Shown here piece by piece: positions 1-7,177 of a stretch of 64,000 bases of DNA; position 1 is the stretch's first letter; each line of letters opens with the position of its first letter. The stretch spans positions 2,604,001 through 2,668,000 of the forward strand of contig NZ_CP116942.1 in assembly GCF_028532485.1 (NCBI RefSeq), in the 5' to 3' direction. This DNA is from Iamia majanohamensis (GTDB taxonomy: Bacteria > Actinomycetota > Acidimicrobiia > Acidimicrobiales > Iamiaceae). Made by a program: the position numbers and the translations under genes. The notes beneath the pieces are model-generated. The model was given only the letters and a program-made list of their open reading frames with translations. It was not told the origin of the DNA and searched no databases.

Positions 1-121
1 CCATGATCGACTCCGCCAGGTGCGGCAGCAGCCGCTCCAGGAGGTCCGCGTCGACGCCCGTCCCGCCGATGCCGGGGCCGGCTGGCTCGGGACCGGTCCC
101 ACTGCGGTCGGGTGACGCCAT
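1..121 (-). CDS. Hypothetical protein, N-terminal 40 residues (cut by window edge)
   Basis: Only the first 40 codons lie inside the window; the gene runs off the left edge. The ATG is preceded at short distance by GGAGGG, a convincing ribosome binding site, which decides the start. The visible residues are Gly/Pro-rich and then turn amphipathic (DADLLERLLPHLAESI). No family can be named from this fragment. Confidence 0.55.
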   Translation of the reverse strand, partial: MASPDRSGTGPEPAGPGIGGTGVDADLLERLLPHLAESIM

Positions 122-176
122 GGCCCTCCATCGGAGGCTCGGACGAGGACGTGAGGCCGGGAGCGGCCCTCGGTGC

Positions 177-253
177 TGGTGGGGGCGGCCGGGATCGAAC
201 CGACGACCTTCCGGGTGTAAGCCGGACGCTCTGGCCAACTGAGCTACGCCCCC
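177..253 (-). tRNA. tRNA-Val(TAC)
   Basis: The minus strand folds as a full cloverleaf. The acceptor arm GGGGGCG pairs with CGCCCCC, the anticodon stem is TCCGG/CCGGA, and the loop CTTACAC reads anticodon TAC. The T-arm GGTTCGATCC is intact and a 3' CCA is encoded. Confidence 0.95.
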
Positions 254-296
254 GCGGGAGGTGCGGGCCCCGACGGGCCGGGGCGACCCCCGGACG

Positions 297-839
297 CTAC
301 CGGTCGCCCGGCGGGCGGTCCCGGGGCCAGGCCCGACCGGCGGTGGCCCGGGCGTCGTCGGCCCCGCCCTGGATGCGGCCCAGGGCGACCAGGGCCCCGG
401 CCGTCTCGTGCTGGAGCTCGGGCAGGTCGCGGGGCGGGAACCACCGCAGGCTGCGGATCTCGGGGCTGCGGGGCGCGGCCGCGTCGGGGTCGCACCCGGG
501 CGCCACCCGGGCCCGGTACACCACGTCGACCCGCTGGGGCACGGGGTCGACCACCACCGCGGGCTCGCCCACGAGGACCACGTCGAGGCCCACCTCCTCG
601 CGCACCTCGCGGAGGGCGGCGTCGGCCGGGTCCTCCCGCCGTTCGAGCAGCCCCCCGGGGACGCCCCACCGCCGCCGGTAGACGTGCTCGACGAGGAGGA
701 GGGCGCCGTCGGCCCGCTCGATGAAGCACATCGACCCGACGGTGAACGACGGGGAGATGGTGCGCACCACCCGGCGCCGGGCGGGGGTCGGGAGCTGCTG
801 GAAGAGCCGCAGCAACGTGCGGTGCAGCCCCGGGTGCAT
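297..839 (-). CDS. NUDIX hydrolase
   Basis: A 180-residue protein of the NUDIX superfamily, which hydrolyses nucleoside diphosphates linked to another moiety. The NUDIX box is complete: it begins GGLLERRED and ends REVREEVGL, fitting GX5EX7REUXEEXGU. The N-terminal 30 residues are basic and the C-terminal tail is Arg/Pro-rich. The substrate cannot be told from sequence. A leaderless-type -10 (TAGGCT) ends six bases before the ATG, so the first codon is probably the 5' end of the mRNA. The inositol-phosphatase family gene lies 9 bases upstream on the same strand. Confidence 0.9.
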   Translation of the reverse strand: MHPGLHRTLLRLFQQLPTPARRRVVRTISPSFTVGSMCFIERADGALLLVEHVYRRRWGVPGGLLERREDPADAALREVREEVGLDVVLVGEPAVVVDPVPQRVDVVYRARVAPGCDPDAAAPRSPEIRSLRWFPPRDLPELQHETAGALVALGRIQGGADDARATAGRAWPRDRPPGDR

Positions 840-845
840 CGGAGC

Positions 846-851
846 AGCCTA
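846..851 (-). promoter_or_regulatory. Leaderless -10 of the NUDIX gene
   Basis: TAGGCT on the minus strand, six bases before the ATG at 839; it fits the actinobacterial TANNNT -10. It overlaps the last codons of the upstream phosphatase gene. Confidence 0.5.
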
Positions 852-1667
852 CGGGTCGCCCGAGCCGGGCCCCGCGGCGGCACCGGGGCCGGGGTCCCGG
901 AGCGGGAGGGGCCCGACGTCGGCGAAGGCCGTGGCCAGGGCCTCGGCCACCGCCGGGGTGGCGCCGGCGACGACCGGCCGCCGCACCGGGTCGCCGAGGT
1001 CGTGGAGGGCGCCGCCGTCCAGGCGGGCGACGGTGGCCCCCGCCTCCTGGCACGCCAGGGTGGCCCCCAGCACGTCCCACGGGGCGAGGCCCTCGGGGCT
1101 GCAGTCGAGGAAGCCGTCGAGGTGCCCGGCGGCCACCGCCACCAGGTCGAGGGCCGCGGCGCCGAGGGCCCGGCACTGGCCCCACCCGAGGTGGCGGGCG
1201 GGCAGCCCGTTGAGCCCGACGATGGCCTGGGTGAGGTCGGTGCACCCGCTGGCCGTGAGCCGGACGCCGTCGCGGAAGGCCCCGCCCCCCCGGACGGCGG
1301 TGGTGCGGGTGCCGTGCACCAGGTCGTCCACCAGGCCGACGCGGGGCCCGTCGGCGTCGACCACGCACAGGCTCGTGGCCCACCAGGAGATGCCCCGGGC
1401 CGCGTTGGTGCTGCCGTCCAGGGGGTCGACCACGACGGTGAGGTCGCGCCCCCGGCCGGTCCAGCCGCTCTCCTCGCTGTACACCGCGAGCCCGGCCCCG
1501 TTGAGCACCGCCACCGCGGCGGCGTCGGCGGCCAGGTCGCTCTTGTGCTGGCCCGGGACCGTGTCCGCCGACCCCCAGTCCGGGGTGGCGGCCAGGGCCC
1601 CGGCCACCGCCTCGGCGGCACGGCCCAGGGTGGCCAGGAGCTGCTCGTCGGACGGGCCGGGCGTCAT
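849..1667 (-). CDS. Inositol monophosphatase family protein
   Basis: A 272-residue member of the Mg-dependent inositol monophosphatase/CysQ/fructose-bisphosphatase superfamily. The metal-binding signature DPLDGSTN is intact, preceded by a YSEESG acidic motif and followed by the C-terminal WDVLGA motif that carries the last metal-ligand Asp. Length is normal for the family. Whether it acts on inositol phosphate, histidinol phosphate or 3'-phosphoadenosine 5'-phosphate cannot be decided from sequence. A -10 TACCGT sits seven bases before the ATG. Confidence 0.88.
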   Translation of the reverse strand: MTPGPSDEQLLATLGRAAEAVAGALAATPDWGSADTVPGQHKSDLAADAAAVAVLNGAGLAVYSEESGWTGRGRDLTVVVDPLDGSTNAARGISWWATSLCVVDADGPRVGLVDDLVHGTRTTAVRGGGAFRDGVRLTASGCTDLTQAIVGLNGLPARHLGWGQCRALGAAALDLVAVAAGHLDGFLDCSPEGLAPWDVLGATLACQEAGATVARLDGGALHDLGDPVRRPVVAGATPAVAEALATAFADVGPLPLRDPGPGAAAGPGSGDP

Positions 1668-1674
1668 CGGGGCG

Positions 1675-1680
1675 ACGGTA
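1675..1680 (-). promoter_or_regulatory. Leaderless -10 of the inositol monophosphatase family gene
   Basis: TACCGT on the minus strand, seven bases before the ATG at 1667. Confidence 0.5.
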
Positions 1681-1719
1681 GTGCCGCCCCGGGAGGCCCC
1701 GGACCGGGGCCGCGGCCGG

Positions 1720-3951
1720 TCAGCCGGCGGCCACGACCTCCTCGCGCCGGGCCGTGGCGCCGGTGACGGGGTCGTCGTCGGGCGGGGTCGAGAGGCGCGC
1801 GCCGGGGCCGCCCCCGTCGCCGCGGGCGGACCCGCGGCGTCGGCCGGGCCACCACATGCGCCCCCCGCCGAGGTGGAGGATGGCCGGCAGCAGCAGCATG
1901 CGGGCCACCAGGGCGTCGAGGATGATGGCGATGCTCATGGCGAAGCCGAACTGCACCGTGGTCGTGCCCGGCTGGAGGATGTAGGAGGCGAACACGAAGG
2001 TCATGATCAGGGCGGCGGCGATGACGATGTGGGCGCCGCGGCCGATGCCGAGCTCCACCGCCTCCCGGGGCGAGGCCCCGTCGTCGAGCTCCTCCCGGGT
2101 CCGGGTCACGAGGTACACCTCGTAGTCGTTCGACAGGCCGAAGAGCACGGCGAAGATCACCGGTGCGAGCAGCGACAGGATCGGCACCTCGGCCGGCACG
2201 TCGAGCAGCGAGAGCCCGACGCCCTCGGTGAACACCAGCACCGTCAGGCCGTAGGTCGCCCCGATCACCAGCAGGTTGAGCAGGGCCGCCTTCACCGCGA
2301 TGAGCACCGACTTGAACACGAAGCCGAGGATCAGCAGGGCGATCAGCACCACCAGGCCGATGAAGAGCGGCAGCCGGTCGAGGATGCGCTGGTCGAGGTC
2401 GACGAAGACGGCGTTGACGCCGCTCACGTCCACGGTGAGGTCGGTGCCCGCGGTCGCCTTCGGGATGGTGTCGTCGCGCAGCCGCTTGACCAGGTCCGCG
2501 GTCTCCTCGGACTGGGCGGTGGTGGTGGGGATGACCTCCATCACCGCGAGGGTCTTGTCCGAGTTCTGCTGGGCGTCGCTCACGTAGGACACGCCGTCGG
2601 TGGCGGCCAGGTCCTTCTTCAGGGTGGCCAGCTGGCTGGTCACGTCGGTGTCGGAGCTCGGCGTCTGGGCCACGATCAGGAACGGGTTGGGCGACCCCGG
2701 CCCGAAGGCCTCGCTCTGGAGCTCCCACGCCTCGTACTGGGTCGAGTCCTCGGGCGACAGGCTGGTGTCGAGCGGCCCGAGCCGGAAGTCGCCCATGAAC
2801 ACGGGCAGGGCGGCGGCGACGAGCACCAGGATGCCGGCGGCGACCGAGAGGCCGGCGTGGCGGGTGACGAAGCGGCTCCAGCGGATGCCGAGGCGGCGGG
2901 TCTCGTCCTCCGGCACCCGGAGGGCCACGGGGGTCCGGGCGTGGGTGATGCGCGGGCCCACGGCGGCGAGCACGGCGGGCAGCAGGGTGGTGGCCGCGAG
3001 CATCACGCAGACCACGAAGATGACCACGGCGTAGGCCATGGCGGTCACCGCGTCGAGGTCGAAGACGAACAGCGAGGCCAAGGCGACGATGACGGTGGCG
3101 CCTGCGGTCAGCACGGCGCGTCCGGCGGTGGCCATGGAACGGCCGATGGCCTCGTGGGGCGCCACGCCCTCGGCCACGTGGTCCTTGAACCGGCCGACCA
3201 TGAAGAGGCCGTAGTCGATGCCCACGCCGAGGCCGACCATCACGCCGGCGATGGCGCCGATGGAGGGCACCGACATCTGGCCCTGGAGGACCGCCAGCAG
3301 CGGGAACCCGAGGACCACGCCGGCGATGGCGCTGACCACAGGCCAGGCGAACGAGGTCCAGGTGCCGAGCACGACGAGGAGCACGAGCAGGGCCAGGAGG
3401 ACGCCGATCAGGGTGAAGCTGTCGTCGCTCGGCACCGGCTGGCTGTCGGGGATGCCCCCGCCCAGCTCGACCCGCAACGAGGACGAGTCGTAGGGGGCCA
3501 CCGCCTCCTGGAGGTCCTCGTACGCGACCGAGCCGGTCCCGTTCTCGGGCAGGTCGGCCTGCTTCTCGTCGAAGAGGACGGTGAGGGCCTCGGTGCGGCC
3601 GTCGGCCGAGGTCGACGACGGGGTCGCCATGGGCACCACCGCGGCCACGTGGTCGATCTTCTCCAGGTCGGCGGTGGCCTTGGTGATCTCCGACGCCACG
3701 TCGGCGTCGGTGACCTTCGTGCCCTCGGTGGTGTGGAAGAGGACGGTGGCGGTGGCGTCGGTGGCCACCGTGAACTGCTCGTCGACCAGGGCCAGCGCGT
3801 TCTGGGACGACGCCCCCGGGATGGTGAGCGAGTTGGTCGCCTGGCCCCCGATGGCGCCGCTCAGGGCCAGGAGGCCGACGATGGCCACCGCCCAGGCGGC
3901 CATCACCGCCCAGCGGAACCGAGCGCAGAACCTGCCGATCGCGTCCAACAT
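1720..3951 (-). CDS. MMPL family (RND superfamily) transporter
   Basis: A 743-residue membrane protein of the MMPL/RND type, the family that exports lipids, siderophores or drugs in actinobacteria. It shows the duplicated layout: an N-terminal helix (AVMAAWAVAIVGLLALSG), an extracytoplasmic domain, a helix block with the TM4 motif GLGVGIDYGLFMVGRFKD, then a second helix (GILVLVAAALPVFMG), a second loop domain and a second helix block. The D-Y pair in the first TM4-like motif and the DYE motif in the second are the expected proton-relay positions. The ATG is preceded by GGAGGGGC. It appears to stand alone, so its cargo is unknown. Confidence 0.92.
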   Translation of the reverse strand: MLDAIGRFCARFRWAVMAAWAVAIVGLLALSGAIGGQATNSLTIPGASSQNALALVDEQFTVATDATATVLFHTTEGTKVTDADVASEITKATADLEKIDHVAAVVPMATPSSTSADGRTEALTVLFDEKQADLPENGTGSVAYEDLQEAVAPYDSSSLRVELGGGIPDSQPVPSDDSFTLIGVLLALLVLLVVLGTWTSFAWPVVSAIAGVVLGFPLLAVLQGQMSVPSIGAIAGVMVGLGVGIDYGLFMVGRFKDHVAEGVAPHEAIGRSMATAGRAVLTAGATVIVALASLFVFDLDAVTAMAYAVVIFVVCVMLAATTLLPAVLAAVGPRITHARTPVALRVPEDETRRLGIRWSRFVTRHAGLSVAAGILVLVAAALPVFMGDFRLGPLDTSLSPEDSTQYEAWELQSEAFGPGSPNPFLIVAQTPSSDTDVTSQLATLKKDLAATDGVSYVSDAQQNSDKTLAVMEVIPTTTAQSEETADLVKRLRDDTIPKATAGTDLTVDVSGVNAVFVDLDQRILDRLPLFIGLVVLIALLILGFVFKSVLIAVKAALLNLLVIGATYGLTVLVFTEGVGLSLLDVPAEVPILSLLAPVIFAVLFGLSNDYEVYLVTRTREELDDGASPREAVELGIGRGAHIVIAAALIMTFVFASYILQPGTTTVQFGFAMSIAIILDALVARMLLLPAILHLGGGRMWWPGRRRGSARGDGGGPGARLSTPPDDDPVTGATARREEVVAAG

Positions 3952-4066
3952 GCCCCTCCATCGGCGGGAGGCCGGCGGCGATGAGCCGACGACCAGCGTC
4001 GCGCCTGGTCACGTTTCACGCCAGGGGGTGGCGTGGCAGGCTTGGTCGCCCCCCGAAAGGATCTCT

Positions 4067-4636
4067 GTGGCCGTCATCGATGTCCCCGGCTTCGTCGCCG
4101 AGCAGAAGGAGCACGCCATCGCGCACGGCTTCCACGTGCACGACGAGCGGCACTTCGTCGAGACCTACTCGCTGCGGCAGGCGTGGGAGGTCGACCTCCA
4201 CCCGGAGGAGGCCTGCGGGGGCCCGCTCGACATCCACCTGGCCCTCGAGGTCGACCCCCGGATCCTGCTGTCCTTCGAGGACCTGGTGATGGAGCTCGAC
4301 GAGGGCGCCGACCCGCCCGACCTGCACCAGTTCCCGCTCCACTTCACCTGGTCGCTGCCGCCCCTCGAGACCTCGCCCGACCTCCTGGTGCTGGCCACCG
4401 ACCTGGCCGGCATCGGCGGCACCGAGCTGCCCCTCGAGGTCTCGGCCATCGACTCCTTCGCCTCGGTCACCGACGCCGCCGACCGCAGCATCGGCATCGT
4501 CGGGCGCATCGAGGTGTCCCTGGCCGAGGTCTTCGTGGGCGAGCACGAGCTGCTCTGCGGCGAGCTCGACCGGGCCATGGAGGTCAGCCGCTGGCTCCTC
4601 GAGCACAGCGAGGGGTGGCTCGGCTCCCAGGGCTGA
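4067..4636 (+). CDS. Conserved hypothetical protein, 189 aa
   Basis: An acidic soluble protein with no signal peptide or membrane segment. The GTG start is chosen because GAAAGGA lies just upstream and because the reading frame before it looks non-coding. The sequence carries alternating hydrophobic strands (HLALEVDPRILLSFEDLVMEL; PDLLVLATDLAGIGGTELPLEVSA) that suggest a beta-rich fold, and ends with a helix rich in Leu/Glu. I do not recognise a family. It is convergent with the acyltransferase gene downstream. Confidence 0.72.
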   Translation: MAVIDVPGFVAEQKEHAIAHGFHVHDERHFVETYSLRQAWEVDLHPEEACGGPLDIHLALEVDPRILLSFEDLVMELDEGADPPDLHQFPLHFTWSLPPLETSPDLLVLATDLAGIGGTELPLEVSAIDSFASVTDAADRSIGIVGRIEVSLAEVFVGEHELLCGELDRAMEVSRWLLEHSEGWLGSQG

Positions 4637-4643
4637 GGCCACG

Positions 4644-4660
4644 CCCGGCCCGGGGCCGGG
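4644..4660. terminator. Short GC hairpin between convergent genes
   Basis: CCCGGCC and GGCCGGG form a 7-bp stem with a 3-base loop, between the convergent stops at 4636 and 4670. There is no T-run; in such GC-rich DNA this is only suggestive. Confidence 0.35.
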
Positions 4661-4669
4661 GACCCGCGG

Positions 4670-6571
4670 TCAGCCGGCGACGGCGGACGCGATGGCGCCG
4701 GCGAAGGCGGCCCGCCCGGCCGCGGTGAGGTGCACCTGGTCGTCGAGGAACCAGTCGCCGTGGCCCTCGGAGAGGCCGTGCCAGTCGACGACGGCGGCGT
4801 CGCCGAGGGTGGGCACGACCTCGGCCAGGAGGCCGTTGACCTCGCCCTCCCAGTCCTTGGGCACCCGGACGTTGACGAACAGCAGGCGCCGGCCGTCGGC
4901 GGCCGCCTCCACCTCCTCGATCATCTCGGTGGAGAGGGCGCCGTTGTTGCCCATCTGGACCACCACGACCTCGGCGTCGGGCCGCTCGGACAGGGCGGCG
5001 CGCACGCCGTCGGCGGTGGCCGAGGCCCGCCGTCCGACCTCGGCGTTGATCGTGGTGGCGTCGGGGAAGGCGGCCAGGAGCTCGGGGGCGGCACCGACCA
5101 TGACCGAGTCACCGACGATGACGTTGGGACGCACGGCGACGGGTGACGCGGTCGTGGTGGGTGGCGTGGTGGTCGTCTCGCCGGGCTTGGTCGGCCCGGC
5201 GGTCGTCGTCGGTGCCGTGGTGGGTGCGGTCGTGGGGGCCGTGGGGGGCGCGGACCCGGTCGTGGCGCTGGCCTCGAGGGCGGCCTGGCCGGCGACGAGG
5301 GACTCCTCGATGGCGTCGGCCTCGGGCTGGGCGAAGAGCAGGGAGGCGGCGGCCACCACCGTGGCCAGCACCGCGCCACCGGCCAGCAGGGCGCGGTGGC
5401 GGCGGGTCCGGGCGTCGGGGCGGGGGCCCGGCGTCCGGCGACCGCCCTTGTGCCAGGGGCGCTCGACGTAGCGGTAGCAGAGCTCGGTGAGCCCGACGGT
5501 GAGCACGATGCGCAGCACGAAGACCGGCCCCCACCCCCAGGAGAGGTCGAGCCCGGGCCGGGTCAGGACGTACACCGGCCAGTGCCACAGGTAGAGGCAG
5601 TAGGAGCGCACGCCGATGGCCACCAGCCACGGGTGGCCGAGGGCCCGGGGGCCGCCCAGCGCCCCCCGGGGGTGGGTGACGGCCGCGACCACCACCGCGG
5701 CCAGCAGGGCGACGAGCAGGAACCCGCCCCGGTACATCCACGCGTCGGTGTCGCCGGCCCGGGTGAACAGGACGAGCAGCACGACCAGCGCAGCGCCGCC
5801 GGCCGCGCTGAGCGCCCCGCCGGCCGCGGCCACCGCACCCCGGGCCAGGTTCCGGCGCCGCCACAGCAGGGCGAGCAGGACCCCGAGGAGCGGGGCCTGG
5901 AGCCGGGTGAAGGTGCTGTAGTACGCCCGGGACGGGTCGGCGGCGTCGTAGGCGAGGACCATCCACACCGCGGAGGCCGCCACCGCGGCCACCAGGCCGA
6001 CGGCGACGCGGTCGAGGCGGCCCTGCTCCCGGCGCAGCACCAGGGCGAGCAGCGGCGGGACCACGAAGTAGAACTGCAGCTCGACCGCGATGGACCACAG
6101 GTGGCGCAGGTAGGGCGGACGGCCGAGCTGGTCGAAGTACGAGCTGTCGTTGGCGATCAGGTACCAGTTGGTCGTCCCGGTGAGCGACGAGAGCACCTGG
6201 CCGCGGAGGTCGGCCAGCTCGTCGCGGTGCAGCACGAGGACGGCCAGCGTGGTGGCCACCAGCAGGGTCAGCAGGGCGGGGGCCAGACGGCGGGCCCGCC
6301 CCACCCAGAACGACCGGAGGTCGACCGCGCCGTCGCGGCCCAGGGTGCCCAGGACGAGCGAGGTGACGAGGTACCCGGAGAGGACGAAGAAGACGTCGAC
6401 GCCGAGGAACCCACCCCGGGCCCACGGGATGCCGGCGTGGTAGAGCAGCACCGCGACCACGGCGAGGGCCCGCATCCCGTCGAGGCCGTCGATGCGCGAC
6501 GGATGGCCGGGGGGGCGCGCACCCTCGGGGCGGCCGGCGCCCGGGGTGGGCGGCGACAGGGTCCCGACCAC
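4670..6571 (-). CDS. OafA-type membrane acyltransferase with C-terminal SGNH domain
   Basis: A 633-residue protein with the acyltransferase-3 fold followed by an extracytoplasmic SGNH hydrolase-like domain, as in O-acetyltransferases of cell-surface glycans. The N-terminal part has RIDGLDGMRALAVVAVLLYHAG and GFLGVDVFFVLSGYLVT, both family signatures, and about ten membrane helices. A Thr/Pro-rich linker (repeats of TAPTTAPTT) leads to the SGNH part, whose block I is IVGDSVMVGA and whose catalytic Asp-x-x-His is in DDQVHL. The likely role is acetylation of a wall polysaccharide; the acceptor is unknown. A -10 TAGCGT lies six bases before the GTG start. Confidence 0.9.
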   Translation of the reverse strand: MVGTLSPPTPGAGRPEGARPPGHPSRIDGLDGMRALAVVAVLLYHAGIPWARGGFLGVDVFFVLSGYLVTSLVLGTLGRDGAVDLRSFWVGRARRLAPALLTLLVATTLAVLVLHRDELADLRGQVLSSLTGTTNWYLIANDSSYFDQLGRPPYLRHLWSIAVELQFYFVVPPLLALVLRREQGRLDRVAVGLVAAVAASAVWMVLAYDAADPSRAYYSTFTRLQAPLLGVLLALLWRRRNLARGAVAAAGGALSAAGGAALVVLLVLFTRAGDTDAWMYRGGFLLVALLAAVVVAAVTHPRGALGGPRALGHPWLVAIGVRSYCLYLWHWPVYVLTRPGLDLSWGWGPVFVLRIVLTVGLTELCYRYVERPWHKGGRRTPGPRPDARTRRHRALLAGGAVLATVVAAASLLFAQPEADAIEESLVAGQAALEASATTGSAPPTAPTTAPTTAPTTTAGPTKPGETTTTPPTTTASPVAVRPNVIVGDSVMVGAAPELLAAFPDATTINAEVGRRASATADGVRAALSERPDAEVVVVQMGNNGALSTEMIEEVEAAADGRRLLFVNVRVPKDWEGEVNGLLAEVVPTLGDAAVVDWHGLSEGHGDWFLDDQVHLTAAGRAAFAGAIASAVAG

Positions 6572-6577
6572 GGCACG

Positions 6578-6583
6578 ACGCTA
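6578..6583 (-). promoter_or_regulatory. Leaderless -10 of the acyltransferase gene
   Basis: TAGCGT on the minus strand, six bases before the GTG at 6571. Confidence 0.5.
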
Positions 6584-6722
6584 GTCAGCACGCGCTCGCG
6601 GACGGCGGTCATCCGCCCCCTGACCAGGGGATGCTGGCCCCTCCGCAGTCCCCGCTCCCCCGCCCCCCATCACCCCGCGCCCTCTGCTAGCGACAGGACG
6701 TGACCACGGTGGACGACGCCCG

Positions 6723-6932
6723 GTGACCTTCGGGGCCTTCGAGGTCGTCAGCGGCTTCGTGATCGGGGCCCTGGGCCTGCTCGCCCTCCGGGTCGCCGTG
6801 CGCCACGGCCCCCGGCGGGGCTGGTGGAGCCGGGTGCCGGACGGCCCGCTCGCCGGCCACCCGCCGCTCGCCTTCGGGCTCGGCTGCCTCGCCCTCGGCG
6901 CCCTCCTCGTCGCCCACGGCCTGGCCGGGTGA
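6723..6932 (+). CDS. Small two-helix membrane protein
   Basis: A 69-residue ORF with two hydrophobic segments (VVSGFVIGALGLLALRVAV and FGLGCLALGALLVAHGL) separated by a basic, Trp-containing loop (RHGPRRGWWSRVPDG). This layout is typical of small inner-membrane proteins, but no family is recognised. The GTG start has only a weak GGTGGA upstream. It ends 8 bases before the left attachment repeat of the integrated element and so is the last chromosomal gene on that side. Confidence 0.5.
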   Translation: MTFGAFEVVSGFVIGALGLLALRVAVRHGPRRGWWSRVPDGPLAGHPPLAFGLGCLALGALLVAHGLAG

Positions 6933-6939
6933 CGGAGGC

Positions 6940-6985
6940 CGGTGGGCCCGGTGGGGATCGAACCCACGACCGAGGGATTATGAGT
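6940..6985. repeat. attL: 46-bp direct repeat, left end of the element
   Basis: Identical over all 46 bases to 11953-11998. It covers the 3' half of a tRNA-Ile2 gene, from the end of the anticodon stem to the discriminator base and three bases beyond. The sequences diverge at once on both sides, which fixes the ends. This is what site-specific integration into a tRNA leaves. Confidence 0.93.
6943..6985 (-). pseudogene. Displaced 3' fragment of tRNA-Ile2(CAT)
   Basis: 43 bases matching the 3' half of the intact gene at 11956-12028: anticodon loop with CAT, variable region, T-arm and 3' acceptor strand. The D-arm and 5' acceptor are missing, so it cannot fold as a tRNA. This is probably the original chromosomal 3' end, cut off when the element entered. 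Confidence 0.9.
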
Positions 6986-7027
6986 GGGTCAAGCCCCGTC
7001 GGGCCGGTCGATCAAGGGCGGCGCCGT

Positions 7028-7044
7028 CTTGTGCCACAAGGGTT
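7028..7044 (+). repeat. CTTGTGYCRCAAGGGTT motif, copy 1
   Basis: It contains the perfect dyad CTTGTG-C-CACAAG (7028-7040). Another copy with 15 of 17 bases identical is at 12128-12144, and a third, less exact copy is on the opposite strand at 11936-11952. The role is unknown; an integration-host or excisionase site is possible. Confidence 0.45.
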
Positions 7045-7090
7045 CTCCGTCGACCGTCGTTGATATGGTCTGGCTCGGTCCGTCCGGTAT

Positions 7091-7110
7091 GTGGGATGGA
7101 CGGTGGGATG
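7091..7110 (+). repeat. Left arm-type repeats, GTGGGATG x2
   Basis: Two exact copies of GTGGGATG at 7091-7098 and 7103-7110, 12 bases apart. The same octamer recurs in the same orientation near the right end (11886 and 11897). Paired short repeats inside both ends of an element are typical arm-type integrase sites. Confidence 0.6.
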
Positions 7111-7177
7111 CGAACCACAGTCCGCTGCCGGCCAGCGAACGACTTTCGCGGCAACTGCCCGAAGCGCTGTCAACGGG

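Noticed and set aside
721-3984. Very long open frames opposite the phosphatase and MMPL genes
   Set aside because: High GC removes stop codons from the other frames. Their products are compositionally odd (Arg/Gly/His-rich) and show no domains, while the opposite strand encodes clear families.
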